Source: CAIXZV01 sp963697365
GTDB lineage: Bacteria; Chloroflexota; Limnocylindria; Limnocylindrales; CSP1-4
Direction: 5' to 3'
NCBI GenBank assembly: GCA_963697365.1
Contig: CAVONT010000009.1
Coordinates: forward strand, 1-64,000
DNA length: 64,000 bases
The notes beneath the pieces are model-generated. The model was not told the origin of the DNA. It was given only the letters and a program-made list of their open reading frames with translations, and did no database searches. Positions 37,284 through 46,138 of the stretch are shown here, piece after piece. The position numbers and the translations under genes are program-made. Position 1 is the first letter of the stretch; every line of letters starts with the position of its first letter.

Positions 37284-38042
37284 ATGAGCATCCGCATCGT
37301 CGACGTCACCGACGGGTCCACGTTCTCGCTGCTGCCGCCCTGCGCCGATGCCGGGTTCGACCACCGCTCCTGCGACTACTGGGAGGATGCGGACCGGGGA
37401 TCCAGGGCCGCGCGCTCGTCCTGGCTGCACGCGGCCGCCACGCCGCCTGCCGCGAAGCCCAAGCCGCGCAACCCCTTTGGTGACGACGAGGACGAGCCCG
37501 CCTTCAACCCGTTCGCGACGTCATCCAGGACGCCGGTGTTCAACCCGTTCGCCGACGAGGACGAGCCCGCCTTCAACCCGTTCGCGCCCGCTCCGACCGC
37601 CAGGCCGGCCGTTGCGGCCGATGCGCCGCCGAAGCTCCGCCTGCTGGCCCGCGGCCTGGCCGTCTTCGGCTCCTACGCGAAGGTGCTGCTCGAGGACGAC
37701 GAGCCCGTCGCGTACGCGCAGTTCGGTCCCCTGTCCGCCTATCCGCGGGCCTTGCGGACCCGCGAGCTGTATCCGCGCCTCCCTTCGGCGCCGCTGCCGG
37801 CCGTCATCACCTGCATCGCGACCACGCCGGCGGCCCGTGGCCGGGGCCTTGCGGCCATGCTGGTCGACGCCGTCTGTGACGACCTCGCCGGGCGGGGGTT
37901 CGCGGCGGTGGAGACCTACCCGGAGGTGGGCCCGAAAGCCGATGCGACCAGCGCCGCCACGCCGGCATTCTGGGAGGGCCTGGGGTTCGTCGTGGCGGCA
38001 GCCGACGAGCGGTTCCCGGTGATGCGTCGAGAGCTCGGGTGA
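37284..38042 (+). CDS. GNAT acetyltransferase with NPFA-repeat insert
   Basis: 252 residues from MSIRIVDVTDGSTFSLLPPC. The GNAT core lies in the C-terminal half: ITCIATTPAARGRGLAAMLV is the acetyl-CoA-binding Q/R-x-x-G-x-G/A motif, and PAFWEGLGFVVAAADERFPV the final strand-helix. The N-terminal half has YWEDADRGSRAARSSWLHAA and then a low-complexity linker with repeated DEDEPAFNPFA units at about residues 65-112. This layout, with C-S/Y-W near the start and a split domain, resembles GNAT proteins of unknown substrate in Actinobacteria. Overlaps the following lipoprotein gene by four bases, so the two are coupled. Confidence 0.8.
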   Translation: MSIRIVDVTDGSTFSLLPPCADAGFDHRSCDYWEDADRGSRAARSSWLHAAATPPAAKPKPRNPFGDDEDEPAFNPFATSSRTPVFNPFADEDEPAFNPFAPAPTARPAVAADAPPKLRLLARGLAVFGSYAKVLLEDDEPVAYAQFGPLSAYPRALRTRELYPRLPSAPLPAVITCIATTPAARGRGLAAMLVDAVCDDLAGRGFAAVETYPEVGPKADATSAATPAFWEGLGFVVAAADERFPVMRRELG

Positions 38043-38707
38043 CCCGGGGGCTGCAGCGGGTCGCGGCCGGCCTGGTGCTGGCGGCCATGGCGGCCGCATG
38101 CGGGCAGACATCGCCGTCGGTCGCCCCGTCCGGCGCGCCGTCGGTCGTGCCGTCGGTCCTCCCGTCGACCGCAGCTTCCACGGCATCCCCGTCGGCCGTG
38201 AGCGCGGCCTCCCCATCGGTTGCGAGCCCGACGCCGGCCTCGACCGTACCGACGGCCGTGCGTCCCACGGAGGAGGACGAGGGCCTGCTCGCCGTCCTGC
38301 CCGAGGACGTCTCCGGCACGCCGGTCCAGCTCGAGGGCCGGGCCTTCACCGACGCAGCCTCCGATCCGGCGTTCGCCGCCAGCATCGAGGCGGCGGCGTT
38401 CTTCGTCGCTCCGGGTGAGAGCGACATCGTGTCGGGCCTGGTCGCGAAGCCCCGTGACGGCGTCCACTCGGATGACTGGCTCATCGACTGGCGCGAGACC
38501 TACGAGGCGGGTGCGTGCGCCCAGGCGGGCGGTGTCGCCGGGACAGCCGAGGCGGCGATCGGCGGCCGGCCCGTCTCCATCACGACCTGTGCGGGCGGCA
38601 TGCGGGTGTACCAGGCGTGGGTGCCGGAGCAGCGGGTCGTGGTCTCGCTTCTCGCCCTGGGCGACAACCGCTGGGGCGAGCAGGTGATGGGCACGCTCCG
38701 GCCCTGA
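38039..38707 (+). CDS. Lipoprotein with Ser/Pro-rich stalk
   Basis: 222 residues from a GTG that overlaps the GNAT stop (GTGA). Signal MTRGLQRVAAGLVLAAMAAA precedes the lipid-modified cysteine at residue 21. A stalk of repeated PS, AS and SV units runs to about residue 75, then a globular domain (VQLEGRAFTDAASDPAFAAS, later GGRPVSITTCAGGMRVYQAW) contains two more cysteines that may pair. Function unknown; coupling to the GNAT gene is the only contextual clue. hutU begins 65 bases downstream. Confidence 0.7.
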   Translation: MTRGLQRVAAGLVLAAMAAACGQTSPSVAPSGAPSVVPSVLPSTAASTASPSAVSAASPSVASPTPASTVPTAVRPTEEDEGLLAVLPEDVSGTPVQLEGRAFTDAASDPAFAASIEAAAFFVAPGESDIVSGLVAKPRDGVHSDDWLIDWRETYEAGACAQAGGVAGTAEAAIGGRPVSITTCAGGMRVYQAWVPEQRVVVSLLALGDNRWGEQVMGTLRP

Positions 38708-38772
38708 CAGGCGACCCAGTACTCCACCCGTACGCCACCCGAACACTGTGCGAGCGGCGTAGACTCGCCGCC

Positions 38773-40463
38773 GTGAGCATCGAGAACCCGGGCATCGCGG
38801 CCCCAGGCCCGCGCCCCGTCCGCGCCCCGCGCGGGACCACGCTGTCGACCCGCGGCTGGCAGCAGGAAGCCGTCCTGCGGATGCTGATGAACAACCTCGA
38901 CCCGGAGGTCGCCGAGGACCCGGACAACCTTGTCGTGTACGGCGGCACCGGCCGCGCCGCCCGGTCCTGGGAGGCGTTCGACGCCATCGTCCGCGAGCTC
39001 CGCCAGCTGGCCGACGACGAGACGCTCCTGGTGCAGTCGGGCAAGCCGGTCGCCGTGTTCCAGACCCACGAGTGGGCGCCCCGCGTCCTGATCGCCAACT
39101 CGAACCTCGTGGGCAAGTGGGCCAACTGGGAGCACTTCCGGGAGCTCGAGCGGCAGGGCCTGATGATGTACGGCCAGATGACCGCGGGGTCCTGGATCTA
39201 CATCGGGACGCAGGGGATCCTCCAGGGCACGTACGAGACGTTCGCCGAATGCGCGCGCCGCAACTTCGGCGGGACGCTCCGGGGGACCGTCACGCTCACG
39301 GCAGGCCTCGGCGGCATGGGCGGCGCCCAGCCCCTCGCCGTGACGATGAACGAGGGCGTGTGCATCGCGATCGAGGTGGACGAGCACCGGGCCGCCCGGC
39401 GCCACGAGATCGGCTACGTGGACCGCCTGACCCACGATCCCGGACGAGGCGCTCCGGCTCGCCCGCGAGGCGGCCGCCGAGGGGCGCGCCGCTGTCGATC
39501 GCGCTGGTGGGCAACGCCGCCGAGATCGAGCCCATGTGGGCGAAGGCCGGCGAGCGGTTCGACATCGTCACGGACCAGACCTCCGCGCACGACGCGCTGG
39601 GCGGCTACATCCCGGCCGAGATCTCGCTCGAGGATGCCTCCGTCCTGCGCGACGCGGATCCGGCGCTGTACGAGGAGCGCTCGAAGCGGGCGATGGCCGC
39701 CCACTGCCAGGCGATCCTCGACTTCCAGAAGGCGGGCTCGATCGCCTTCGACTACGGCAACAACCTGCGCGCCCAGGCGCAGGAGGCGGGCGTCGAGAAC
39801 GCGTTCGACTACCCGGGCTTCGTGCCCGCGTTCATCCGGCCGCAGTTCTGCGAGGGCCGCGGGCCATTCCGCTGGGTGGCGCTCTCGGGCGACCCGCGAG
39901 GACATCCTGCGCACGGACCGCGCGATCCTGGAGCTGTTCCCCGAGGACGAGGGGCTGCGCCGGTGGATCGAGATGGCCGAGGCGCAGGTCCCGTTCCAGG
40001 GGCTGCCGGCGCGGATCTGCTGGCTGGGCTACGGGGAGCGGCACCTCGCGGGGCTGGCGTTCAACGACCTGGTCGCCCGCGGCGAGGTCAAGGCGCCGAT
40101 CGTGATCGGCCGGGACCACCTGGACTCCGGGTCCGTGGCGTCGCCCAACCGCGAGACGGAGGCGATGCTCGACGGCACCGACGCGGTCGCCGACTGGCCA
40201 CTGCTCAACGCGCTGCGTGAACACGGCGGCCGGCGCCACGTGGGTGTCGATCCACCACGGCGGCGGCGTGGGCATCGGGTACTCGCAGCACGCCGGGCAT
40301 GGTGGTCGTGGCGGACGGCACGGAGCTGGCGGCGAAGAAGCTGTCGCGCGTGCTGCGGACGGACTCCGGCATGGGGGTCGTGCGCCACGTGGACGCCGGC
40401 TACGAGCACGCGGTGGCGATCGCGAAGGAGCGCGGGGTCCGCATCCCGATGCTGGGGATCTGA
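38773..40463 (+). CDS. hutU: Urocanate hydratase (five frameshifts)
   Basis: About 562 residues when corrected. GTG start; WQQEAVLRMLMNNLDPEVAE and VVYGGTGRAARSWEAFDAIV open the NAD-dependent hydratase, and GTYETFAECARRNFGGTLRG and WVSIHHGGGVGIGYSQHAGM are family signatures. The frame changes five times, near 39440, 39490, 39900, 40225 and 40298; each is explained by one extra C or G, so the gene is probably intact in the organism. It converts urocanate to imidazolonepropionate. It sits between the lipoprotein gene and a repeat-rich gap, 2.2 kb after hutH. Confidence 0.93.
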
Positions 40464-40921
40464 GCCCGGCGCGAGGGGCCTGAATCCCGGGAGGCCGGTC
40501 CCCCGCGCGTTCGTACCCGTTCGGGCGCAGCGAGCAGTTGCGTGCCTCAGACGTCCCCTCGTTCGGTCACAGCGATCGAATTCGACGGCAAACTGCCCGA
40601 TGCAGCGTCCGAACGCTCGCCGTCGCCGAACAATGAGGCTCCCGGGCCCCGGAAGGGTTCGCTCCGGCCGAACGGGGGCGGCCGAACGGGGCGGGCGGCG
40701 GCCGGTCGGGCGGCGGCCGAACGGCGACGGGGGGTCGGGCGACGGGGGTCGGGCGGCGGACGGTCGGGCGGCGGACGGTCGGGCGGCGGACGGTCAGGCG
40801 ACGGGCGGTCACCGTGCAGCGCCGGGAACGTCGCGTCGCGGGAGCGGGCACGTCGCGACGGACTGCCCCAGGCCGGCGCCGCCTCCGGTCCGACCGCGCC
40901 TCCGGTCCGGCCGCGTCGTCC
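40464..40921. repeat. Dispersed repeat copy 1 plus GC-rich minisatellite
   Basis: 40505-40690 aligns with 42320-42500 in the same orientation at roughly 85-90 percent identity by eye (both contain CGTTCGGGCGCAGCGAGC and CTCAGACGTCCCCTCGTTC). It is followed by degenerate repeats of a GGTCGGGCGGCGGAC-like unit to about 40815. No convincing gene. Confidence 0.75.
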
Positions 40922-42202
40922 TCACGCAGTCGCGTCGCCGTCGTCGTCGACCGGCTCCGGCATCGTCGTGATCCGGCGTACCGACGAGAGCGTCACCGGG
41001 ATGAACGCCACCAGCCCGCCCAGCGCTCCGACCACGATCGTCGCGTGGAGCCCGATCACCGTTGCGAGCGCGCCGCCAAGGATCGCGCCGATCGGAATCG
41101 TGCCCCACACGATGAGGCGCATCGTCGCGTTCATCCGGCCCTGCATCCGGGGCGGCGTGATCGCCTGGCGCAGCGAGACCTGGTTGATGTTCCAGGCCAC
41201 GCCCGCGAACCCGCCGAGGAACGACGAGATGGCGAGGCCCCACCAGATCAGGTCGTCCGGAGCGAAGGCGAGGAAGAGGCCGGATATCGAGAACAGCACC
41301 GCCATCGCGACCAGCATCGGGCCCACGCCCACGCGCCTGGTGATGGCATTGGTCGTGAGCGCCGCCGCCAGGACGCCCACCGAGCCCAGCGAGAACGCGA
41401 AGCCGATCGCGGCGGGGCCCAGCCCTCGCTCGTCGACCAGGTACAGCACCAGGATCGAGCCGATCACGTTGCCGAAGAAGTTGGACGTGCCCGTGGTCGC
41501 CGCGATCGAGCGCAGCCAGCGATGCCCGCCGACGTAGCGCAGTCCGGCCGCCATCTCGCTCCGCATCGACGGCTTCGGTCCGTGAACCGCCTCGACGTGC
41601 GGCTCCACCGGCGGTTCCGGCCTGCGGATCCAGGTCAGGAACACGGCCGAGACCAGGTACGAGACGGCGTCCACGACCATCGCGAACGGCGCCTTGAGCG
41701 CACCGATCAGCAGGCCCGCCATGCCCGGTCCCAGGATCTGCGCTGCCGAGCGCGTGATCTCCAGCTTCGAGTTGCCGTCCAGCAGCTGGTCCCGATCCAC
41801 CACCGACGGCAGGTAGCTCTGGTACGCGACGTCGAAGAAGACGGTGAAGCAGCCGATCGTGAAGCCGACGATGTACAGCTGCCAGATGGTGAGGGCGTCG
41901 AAGTAGAAGGCGACGGGGATCGAGGCGATCGCCACCGCCCGCCCGAGGTCGCCGGCGATCAGGATCGGGCGTCGCCGGAGCCGGTCCACCCAGACCCCCG
42001 CCGGCAGGCTCAGGAGGATGAACGGCAGCATCTCGAGCGTGGTCAGCAGGCCGAACTCGAACGGGCTGACCGAGAGTGCGGTGGCCGCGATGATCGGAAT
42101 CGCGAGCTGCGTGATCGAGGTCCCGAAGACCGAGATGGTCTCCGCAGTCCAGAGCTTGAGGAAGTCGGGGTGGCGGAGCAGGCTTCGGTTGGGGCCGGAC
42201 AC
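40922..42202 (-). CDS. MFS transporter
   Basis: 426 residues with twelve predicted helices. The start MSGPNRSLLRHPDFLKLWTA leads to helix 1; PAGVWVDRLRRRPILIAGDL carries the loop 2-3 D-R-x-x-R-R-P signature of the MFS_3 exporter group. A central loop rich in P, E and H links the two halves. The gene interrupts the hut region and lies between two copies of a dispersed 180-base repeat, so it may be a later insertion. Substrate unknown; drug or metabolite export is typical for the group. It is unrelated in detail to the DUF5317 fusion, though both belong to MFS_3. Confidence 0.85.
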   Translation of the reverse strand: MSGPNRSLLRHPDFLKLWTAETISVFGTSITQLAIPIIAATALSVSPFEFGLLTTLEMLPFILLSLPAGVWVDRLRRRPILIAGDLGRAVAIASIPVAFYFDALTIWQLYIVGFTIGCFTVFFDVAYQSYLPSVVDRDQLLDGNSKLEITRSAAQILGPGMAGLLIGALKAPFAMVVDAVSYLVSAVFLTWIRRPEPPVEPHVEAVHGPKPSMRSEMAAGLRYVGGHRWLRSIAATTGTSNFFGNVIGSILVLYLVDERGLGPAAIGFAFSLGSVGVLAAALTTNAITRRVGVGPMLVAMAVLFSISGLFLAFAPDDLIWWGLAISSFLGGFAGVAWNINQVSLRQAITPPRMQGRMNATMRLIVWGTIPIGAILGGALATVIGLHATIVVGALGGLVAFIPVTLSSVRRITTMPEPVDDDGDATA

Positions 42203-42649
42203 CCGGCGAGTCTATCGGGGCATCCGCGCCCGGCGGGAGGTCAGCCGCCCGGAGTGACGTCAGCGGCGCGACGTGGGTATCCCGCCTGGAGAAGGCTCGT
42301 GCGGCAGGCCCGGGCCACGCGCGCATTCGTGCCCGTTCGGGCGCAGCGAGCGGTTGCGGGCCTCAGACGTCCCCTCGTTCAGTCACAGCGATCGAATCGA
42401 CAGCCAACTGCCCGATGCAGCGTCTGAACGCTCGCCGTCGCCGAACACGGAGGCCCCCGGGCCTCGCAAGGGTTCGTTCCGGCCGAATGGGGACGGCCGA
42501 ATGGGGACGGCCGAATGGGGACGGCCGAATGGGGACGGCCGAATGGGGACGGCCGAATGGGGACGGCCGAATGGGGACGGCCGAATGGGGACGGCCGAAT
42601 GGGGACGGGCGGTCGGGCGACGGGCGGTTCCGGCCGGCGGATCCAGAAC
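42203..42649. repeat. Dispersed repeat copy 2 plus 14-base minisatellite
   Basis: 42320-42500 is the second copy of the element seen at 40505. It runs straight into nine perfect 14-base units (GGCCGAATGGGGAC) at 42481-42606. No gene is supported; open frames through the minisatellite on both strands are artefacts of its lack of stops. Confidence 0.85.
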
Positions 42650-42910
42650 TCAGCCGCCCGACGTGTCCTCCGCGGCAGGCGCGCGCACGACGGACTCGAA
42701 GCCGACGGTCTTGTGCGAGGAGTCGCAGAAGGGCTTGCTGGCGGAGTGTCCGCAGCGGCAGAGCCAGACGGCCTTGCCCTCGGGCACGGACCAGCGGTTG
42801 CCCTCCTGGTCGGCGAGGACGACGGGACCGGTCACCTTGTACGACCCGTTGTCGCGGGGCGTGATGGTGACGACGGGGGCGGTGGCGGGGGCGGTGATGG
42901 GGTCGGTCAT
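42650..42910 (-). CDS. CDGSH-type iron-sulfur protein
   Basis: 86 residues from MTDPITAPATAPVVTITPRD. The 2Fe-2S binding motif is WLCRCGHSASKPFCDSSHKT: three cysteines and one histidine in the mitoNEET arrangement, with CDSSH in place of the usual CDGSH. The preceding GPVVLADQEGNRWSVPEG is the usual N-terminal beta segment of bacterial members. These small proteins carry a labile redox cluster; their bacterial roles are unclear. The ATG was chosen because the longer frame is antisense to ftcD. Divergent from ftcD. Confidence 0.85.
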   Translation of the reverse strand: MTDPITAPATAPVVTITPRDNGSYKVTGPVVLADQEGNRWSVPEGKAVWLCRCGHSASKPFCDSSHKTVGFESVVRAPAAEDTSGG

Positions 42911-43039
42911 GGCTGCTTCGGGCTCGCTTCGTGTCCGCGGTGTGGGAGGTGGGAGACACCTGTGGTTCGCCCTGTCGACGGTACCGGATTGGCGCAGCCC
43001 GACCGCAACGGTCGCCGTTCCGACAGGTAGCATCGAAGC

Positions 43040-44014
43040 GTGCTTGTTGAGAGCGTCCCCAACGTCTCCGAAGGCCGACGCCTCGACGTCGTCGAGCGCC
43101 TGGCCGACGCCCTGACATCCGTCCCGGGCGTGTACCTGCTCGACCGCACCTCCGATCCCAGCCACAACCGCTCGGTGTTCACCATCGCGGGCCAGCACGA
43201 GGCCGTGACCGAGGCCCTCGAGCGCCTCGTGGTGCAGGCCATCGTCGACATCGACATGGAGCAGCACACCGGCGAGCATCCTCGCGTTGGCGCGGTGGAC
43301 GTGATCCCGTTCGTGCCCCTCGCGGACACGACGCTCGACGAGTGCGTCGCCCTCGCCCGTGACTTCGCCGCACGGATCGCCCACCGCAACGACATCCCGG
43401 TCTACCTGTACGCCCACGCTGCCCTGCGCACGGACCGCGTGAAGCTCTCCGATGTCCGGCGCGGCCAGTACGAGGGCCTGCGCGAGGAGATCGGCCAGCA
43501 TGGCCGCGAGCCGGACCTCGGCCCGGCGCGGATGCACCCGCGCTTCGGCGCGCTGGCCGTCGGCGCGCGGCCCTTCCTCATCGCCTGGAACATCAACCTC
43601 GACTCCGACGACGTGGAGCTGGCGAAGCGGATCGCCCGGCGCGTGCGCGAGTCCGGCGGCGGCCTGCCGCGCCTGCAGGCCAACGGCTTCAAGGTGGAGG
43701 AGCCCGAGCGAGGGCACCCGCAGCTCGCCCAGGTGTCGATGAACCTGCTCGACTTCCGGACGACGGGCCTCTTGAAGGTCTGGCAGACGGTCGAGGCGAT
43801 GGCGGCGGAGGACGGCGTGGCGCTGCTCGAGTCGGAGCTGATCGGCCTGGCCCCGGTTGCGGCGCTCACCGACGTCGCCGATGCCACCGGCGTGCCCCTC
43901 GACGCTTCGATCGAACAGCGGCTGGCAGCTGCGGCCTCCGCGATCCGCCTGCGTGACTTCTCCCCGTTGATGGCCCTGGAGCTGCGGCTGGCCGCGGCGC
44001 GCGACGAGCGGTAG
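43040..44014 (+). CDS. ftcD: Glutamate formimidoyltransferase
   Basis: 324 residues, the length of the stand-alone transferase. MLVESVPNVSEGRRLDVVER is the family start, and MEQHTGEHPRVGAVDVIPFV contains the catalytic histidine; later FLIAWNINLDSDDVELAKRI and AQVSMNLLDFRTTGLLKVWQ complete the two subdomains. It moves the formimino group from N-formimino-glutamate to tetrahydrofolate, finishing histidine breakdown and feeding one-carbon metabolism. The cyclodeaminase that handles the product is a separate gene at 24023. hutI follows after ten bases. Confidence 0.93.
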   Translation: MLVESVPNVSEGRRLDVVERLADALTSVPGVYLLDRTSDPSHNRSVFTIAGQHEAVTEALERLVVQAIVDIDMEQHTGEHPRVGAVDVIPFVPLADTTLDECVALARDFAARIAHRNDIPVYLYAHAALRTDRVKLSDVRRGQYEGLREEIGQHGREPDLGPARMHPRFGALAVGARPFLIAWNINLDSDDVELAKRIARRVRESGGGLPRLQANGFKVEEPERGHPQLAQVSMNLLDFRTTGLLKVWQTVEAMAAEDGVALLESELIGLAPVAALTDVADATGVPLDASIEQRLAAAASAIRLRDFSPLMALELRLAAARDER

Positions 44015-44024
44015 GGCACGCGCG

Positions 44025-45392
44025 ATGACCCTGCGCCTCATCGAGGGTGGCCGGGCGCACGCCGACGCGCCGGGCCTCCTGGTCCACGGCGCCTCCCAGG
44101 TGGCGACGCTCGCGGGCGGCCTGCGGCGCGGGGAATCCCAGGGCGACCTCGCCCTGCTCGACGCCGCCGAGGCCGGGGGCCCGAACGCCCCGGGTGCCCC
44201 CGTGGTGGCCTGCTGGGAGGGAATGATCGTCGGGGTTGGGCCACGCGATGACGTGGAACGCGGCCTCGAGACGAGCGGCTACTCGCTCTCGCGCTTCGTG
44301 CGGCTCGATGCGGCGGGCGGCGTGGTGACGCCCGGCCTGATCGATCCCCACACACACCTGCTGTTCGCCGGCAGCCGCGAGGGCGAGCTGGTCATGCGCC
44401 AGCAGGGCGCGGGCTACATGGACATCCTCGCAGCGGGCGGCGGCATCCTGTCCACCGTGGAGGCGACGCGGCATGCGACGGCCGAGGAGCTCCGGGTGCA
44501 CGGCCGGCGCTGGCTCGACGAGATGGGCCGCCACGGCGTGACCACGGTCGAGGCGAAGTCCGGCTACGGCCTGGACCTGGCGACGGAGCTGCGCCTGGTC
44601 GAGATCGCCGACGACCTGGGCAAGGAGGGCCCGATCGACGTTGTGCCCACGTTCCTGGGGGCCCACGCCGTTCCGCCCGAGTTCCGCGCGCGGCCCAACG
44701 GCACCGAGGCCTACGTGCGCAACGTCATCGAGGAGCAGCTGCCCGCGATCGCCGCCCAGGGCCGCGCCCGCTCCTGCGACGTGTTCTGCGAGGAGGGCGT
44801 CTTCACCGCCGACCAGAGCCGCCGGATCCTCGAGGCGGGGCGAGGGTACGGGCTGCAGGTCCGCCTCCACGCGGACGAGCTCGCCCCATCGGGCGGTGCG
44901 GAGCTGGCGGCGGAGCTGGGCGCACTGTCAGCGGACCACCTCCACGTTCCGTCCGACGAGGGGCTGGCCGCACTGGCCGCCGGCGCCGTGGGCCCGACGC
45001 CCACAGTGGCGACGCTCCTGCCCGCGACCACCTGGTTCCTGATGGCCGACGAGGCCGCGCCAGCCCGCCGGTTCATCGACGCGGGCGTGCCGGTCGCCTT
45101 GGGCACCGACTTCAACCCGGGCACCTCGCCGACGCCCAACCTGCCGCTCGTGATGACCATCGCGTGCCTCGAGATGGGGCTCTCGCCGGCCGAGGCGCTG
45201 GCTGCCGTGACCATCAACGCCGCGTTTGCCGTCGGCGTGGCCGACCAGGTGGGCTCGCTGGAGCCGGGCAAGGTGGCCGATCTCGTGATCTGGCACGCGA
45301 CCTCGGTCGCCCAGCTGCCCTACTGGGTTGGAGCGGACCTTGCCGACGTGGTCATCAAGCGTGGCCGGGTGATCCACCGCCGAACCACCTGA
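44025..45392 (+). CDS. hutI: Imidazolonepropionase
   Basis: 455 residues. GGVVTPGLIDPHTHLLFAGS contains the HxH metal ligands of the amidohydrolase fold; VEAKSGYGLDLATELRLVEI, FLGAHAVPPEFRARPNGTEA and the later SADHLHVPSDEGLAALAAG and PVALGTDFNPGTSP supply the remaining histidines and aspartate. It hydrolyses imidazolone-5-propionate to formimino-glutamate, the substrate of ftcD just upstream. Slightly longer than usual because of an N-terminal insertion (residues 40-65). Ends at a 16-base tandem repeat. Confidence 0.95.
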   Translation: MTLRLIEGGRAHADAPGLLVHGASQVATLAGGLRRGESQGDLALLDAAEAGGPNAPGAPVVACWEGMIVGVGPRDDVERGLETSGYSLSRFVRLDAAGGVVTPGLIDPHTHLLFAGSREGELVMRQQGAGYMDILAAGGGILSTVEATRHATAEELRVHGRRWLDEMGRHGVTTVEAKSGYGLDLATELRLVEIADDLGKEGPIDVVPTFLGAHAVPPEFRARPNGTEAYVRNVIEEQLPAIAAQGRARSCDVFCEEGVFTADQSRRILEAGRGYGLQVRLHADELAPSGGAELAAELGALSADHLHVPSDEGLAALAAGAVGPTPTVATLLPATTWFLMADEAAPARRFIDAGVPVALGTDFNPGTSPTPNLPLVMTIACLEMGLSPAEALAAVTINAAFAVGVADQVGSLEPGKVADLVIWHATSVAQLPYWVGADLADVVIKRGRVIHRRTT

Positions 45393-45394
45393 GC

Positions 45395-45474
45395 CGACCA
45401 GCCCAGGTGTCGACCAGCCCAGGCGTCGACCAGCCTGGGCGCCGACCAGCCTGGGCGCCGACCAGCCTAGGCGC
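45395..45474. repeat. 16-base tandem repeat, five copies
   Basis: Units of CGACCAGCC[CT][AG]GG[CT]G[TC] start at 45395, 45411, 45427, 45443 and 45459 between the convergent hutI and YhhN genes; the last unit overlaps the YhhN stop. Confidence 0.8.
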
Positions 45475-46135
45475 CGACCAGGGCCAGCACGAGCAGGATC
45501 TGCCCGACGTGGTACGTCGTGATCACACCCATCCGGAGCGGGCGCGGAGCCCGCCCGTCGGCAGCCTTCGCGACGACGAACTGGCCGTAGCCCAGCAGCG
45601 CATCGGATGCCATGAACAGCCAGGCCCCGATGATCGCGAGCGGGAGCCCGGTTCGAGTGGCCGCGATCGCCATGACGCTGATCACCGCGAGGTAGGCGGC
45701 CACCGGACCTGCCATCCCACGCGACCGGGCGGCAGCGACCAGGCGGCGACCCGCCGTCAGCCCCAGCGCGACCGCAGCCACGATCCCGGCCAGGAACCAC
45801 AGCGCGCTGCCGTCGAGCTGGGCGAACGCGAGGGCATAGGCGATGTGGCCCACGAGGAAGGCGACGAGCCCGGCCATGAGCCGGCCAGGCGGCAGCAGCA
45901 GGACGTCCCCGGCCAGCGAGGCCAGCAGGGCGACCACGAGGAGCGCCCGCACGAGAGCGGAGGAGCCCGACGGGAGAGGCCAGGCCAGGGCGGTGAGCAG
46001 CAGGAGCAGCATCACCGAGGGCTTGAGCCCGCGCTCGAGCATGCGCCAGCGTGGTCCGTCGAACCAGACGACGACCCAGTCCGCGACCGCCGCAGCGGCC
46101 GCAAGGGTCAGCAGCGCGGCGGCCGGCATGGGCAC
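45467..46135 (-). CDS. YhhN family protein (lysoplasmalogenase-like)
   Basis: 222 residues with seven to eight hydrophobic helices. The acidic membrane motifs SLAGDVLLLPPGRLMAGLVA and AWLFMASDALLGYGQFVVAK, plus the end ITTYHVGQILLVLALVGA, match the YhhN/TMEM86 family, which hydrolyses the vinyl ether bond of lysoplasmalogens or acts on related lipids. The frame is intact. It is on the same strand as, and 3 bases from, the MBL-fold gene upstream, so the two form an operon. Confidence 0.85.
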   Translation of the reverse strand: MPMPAAALLTLAAAAAVADWVVVWFDGPRWRMLERGLKPSVMLLLLLTALAWPLPSGSSALVRALLVVALLASLAGDVLLLPPGRLMAGLVAFLVGHIAYALAFAQLDGSALWFLAGIVAAVALGLTAGRRLVAAARSRGMAGPVAAYLAVISVMAIAATRTGLPLAIIGAWLFMASDALLGYGQFVVAKAADGRAPRPLRMGVITTYHVGQILLVLALVGA

Positions 46136-46138
46136 TGC

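Noticed and set aside
38773..40463. Programmed frameshifting in hutU
   Set aside because: Five shifts in one metabolic gene without slippery heptamers or consistent pseudoknots; simple one-base insertions explain all.
40922..42202. Composite transposon
   Set aside because: Direct repeats flank the MFS gene but no transposase, terminal inverted repeats or target duplications were seen.
42481..42606. Array as a CRISPR
   Set aside because: Units are contiguous with no spacers and no cas genes occur in the window.
42481..42640. Long open frames through the GGCCGAATGGGGAC array, on both strands, as a repeat protein
   Set aside because: The array has no stop codons in several frames at once; none has a ribosome-binding site or conserved flanking domain.
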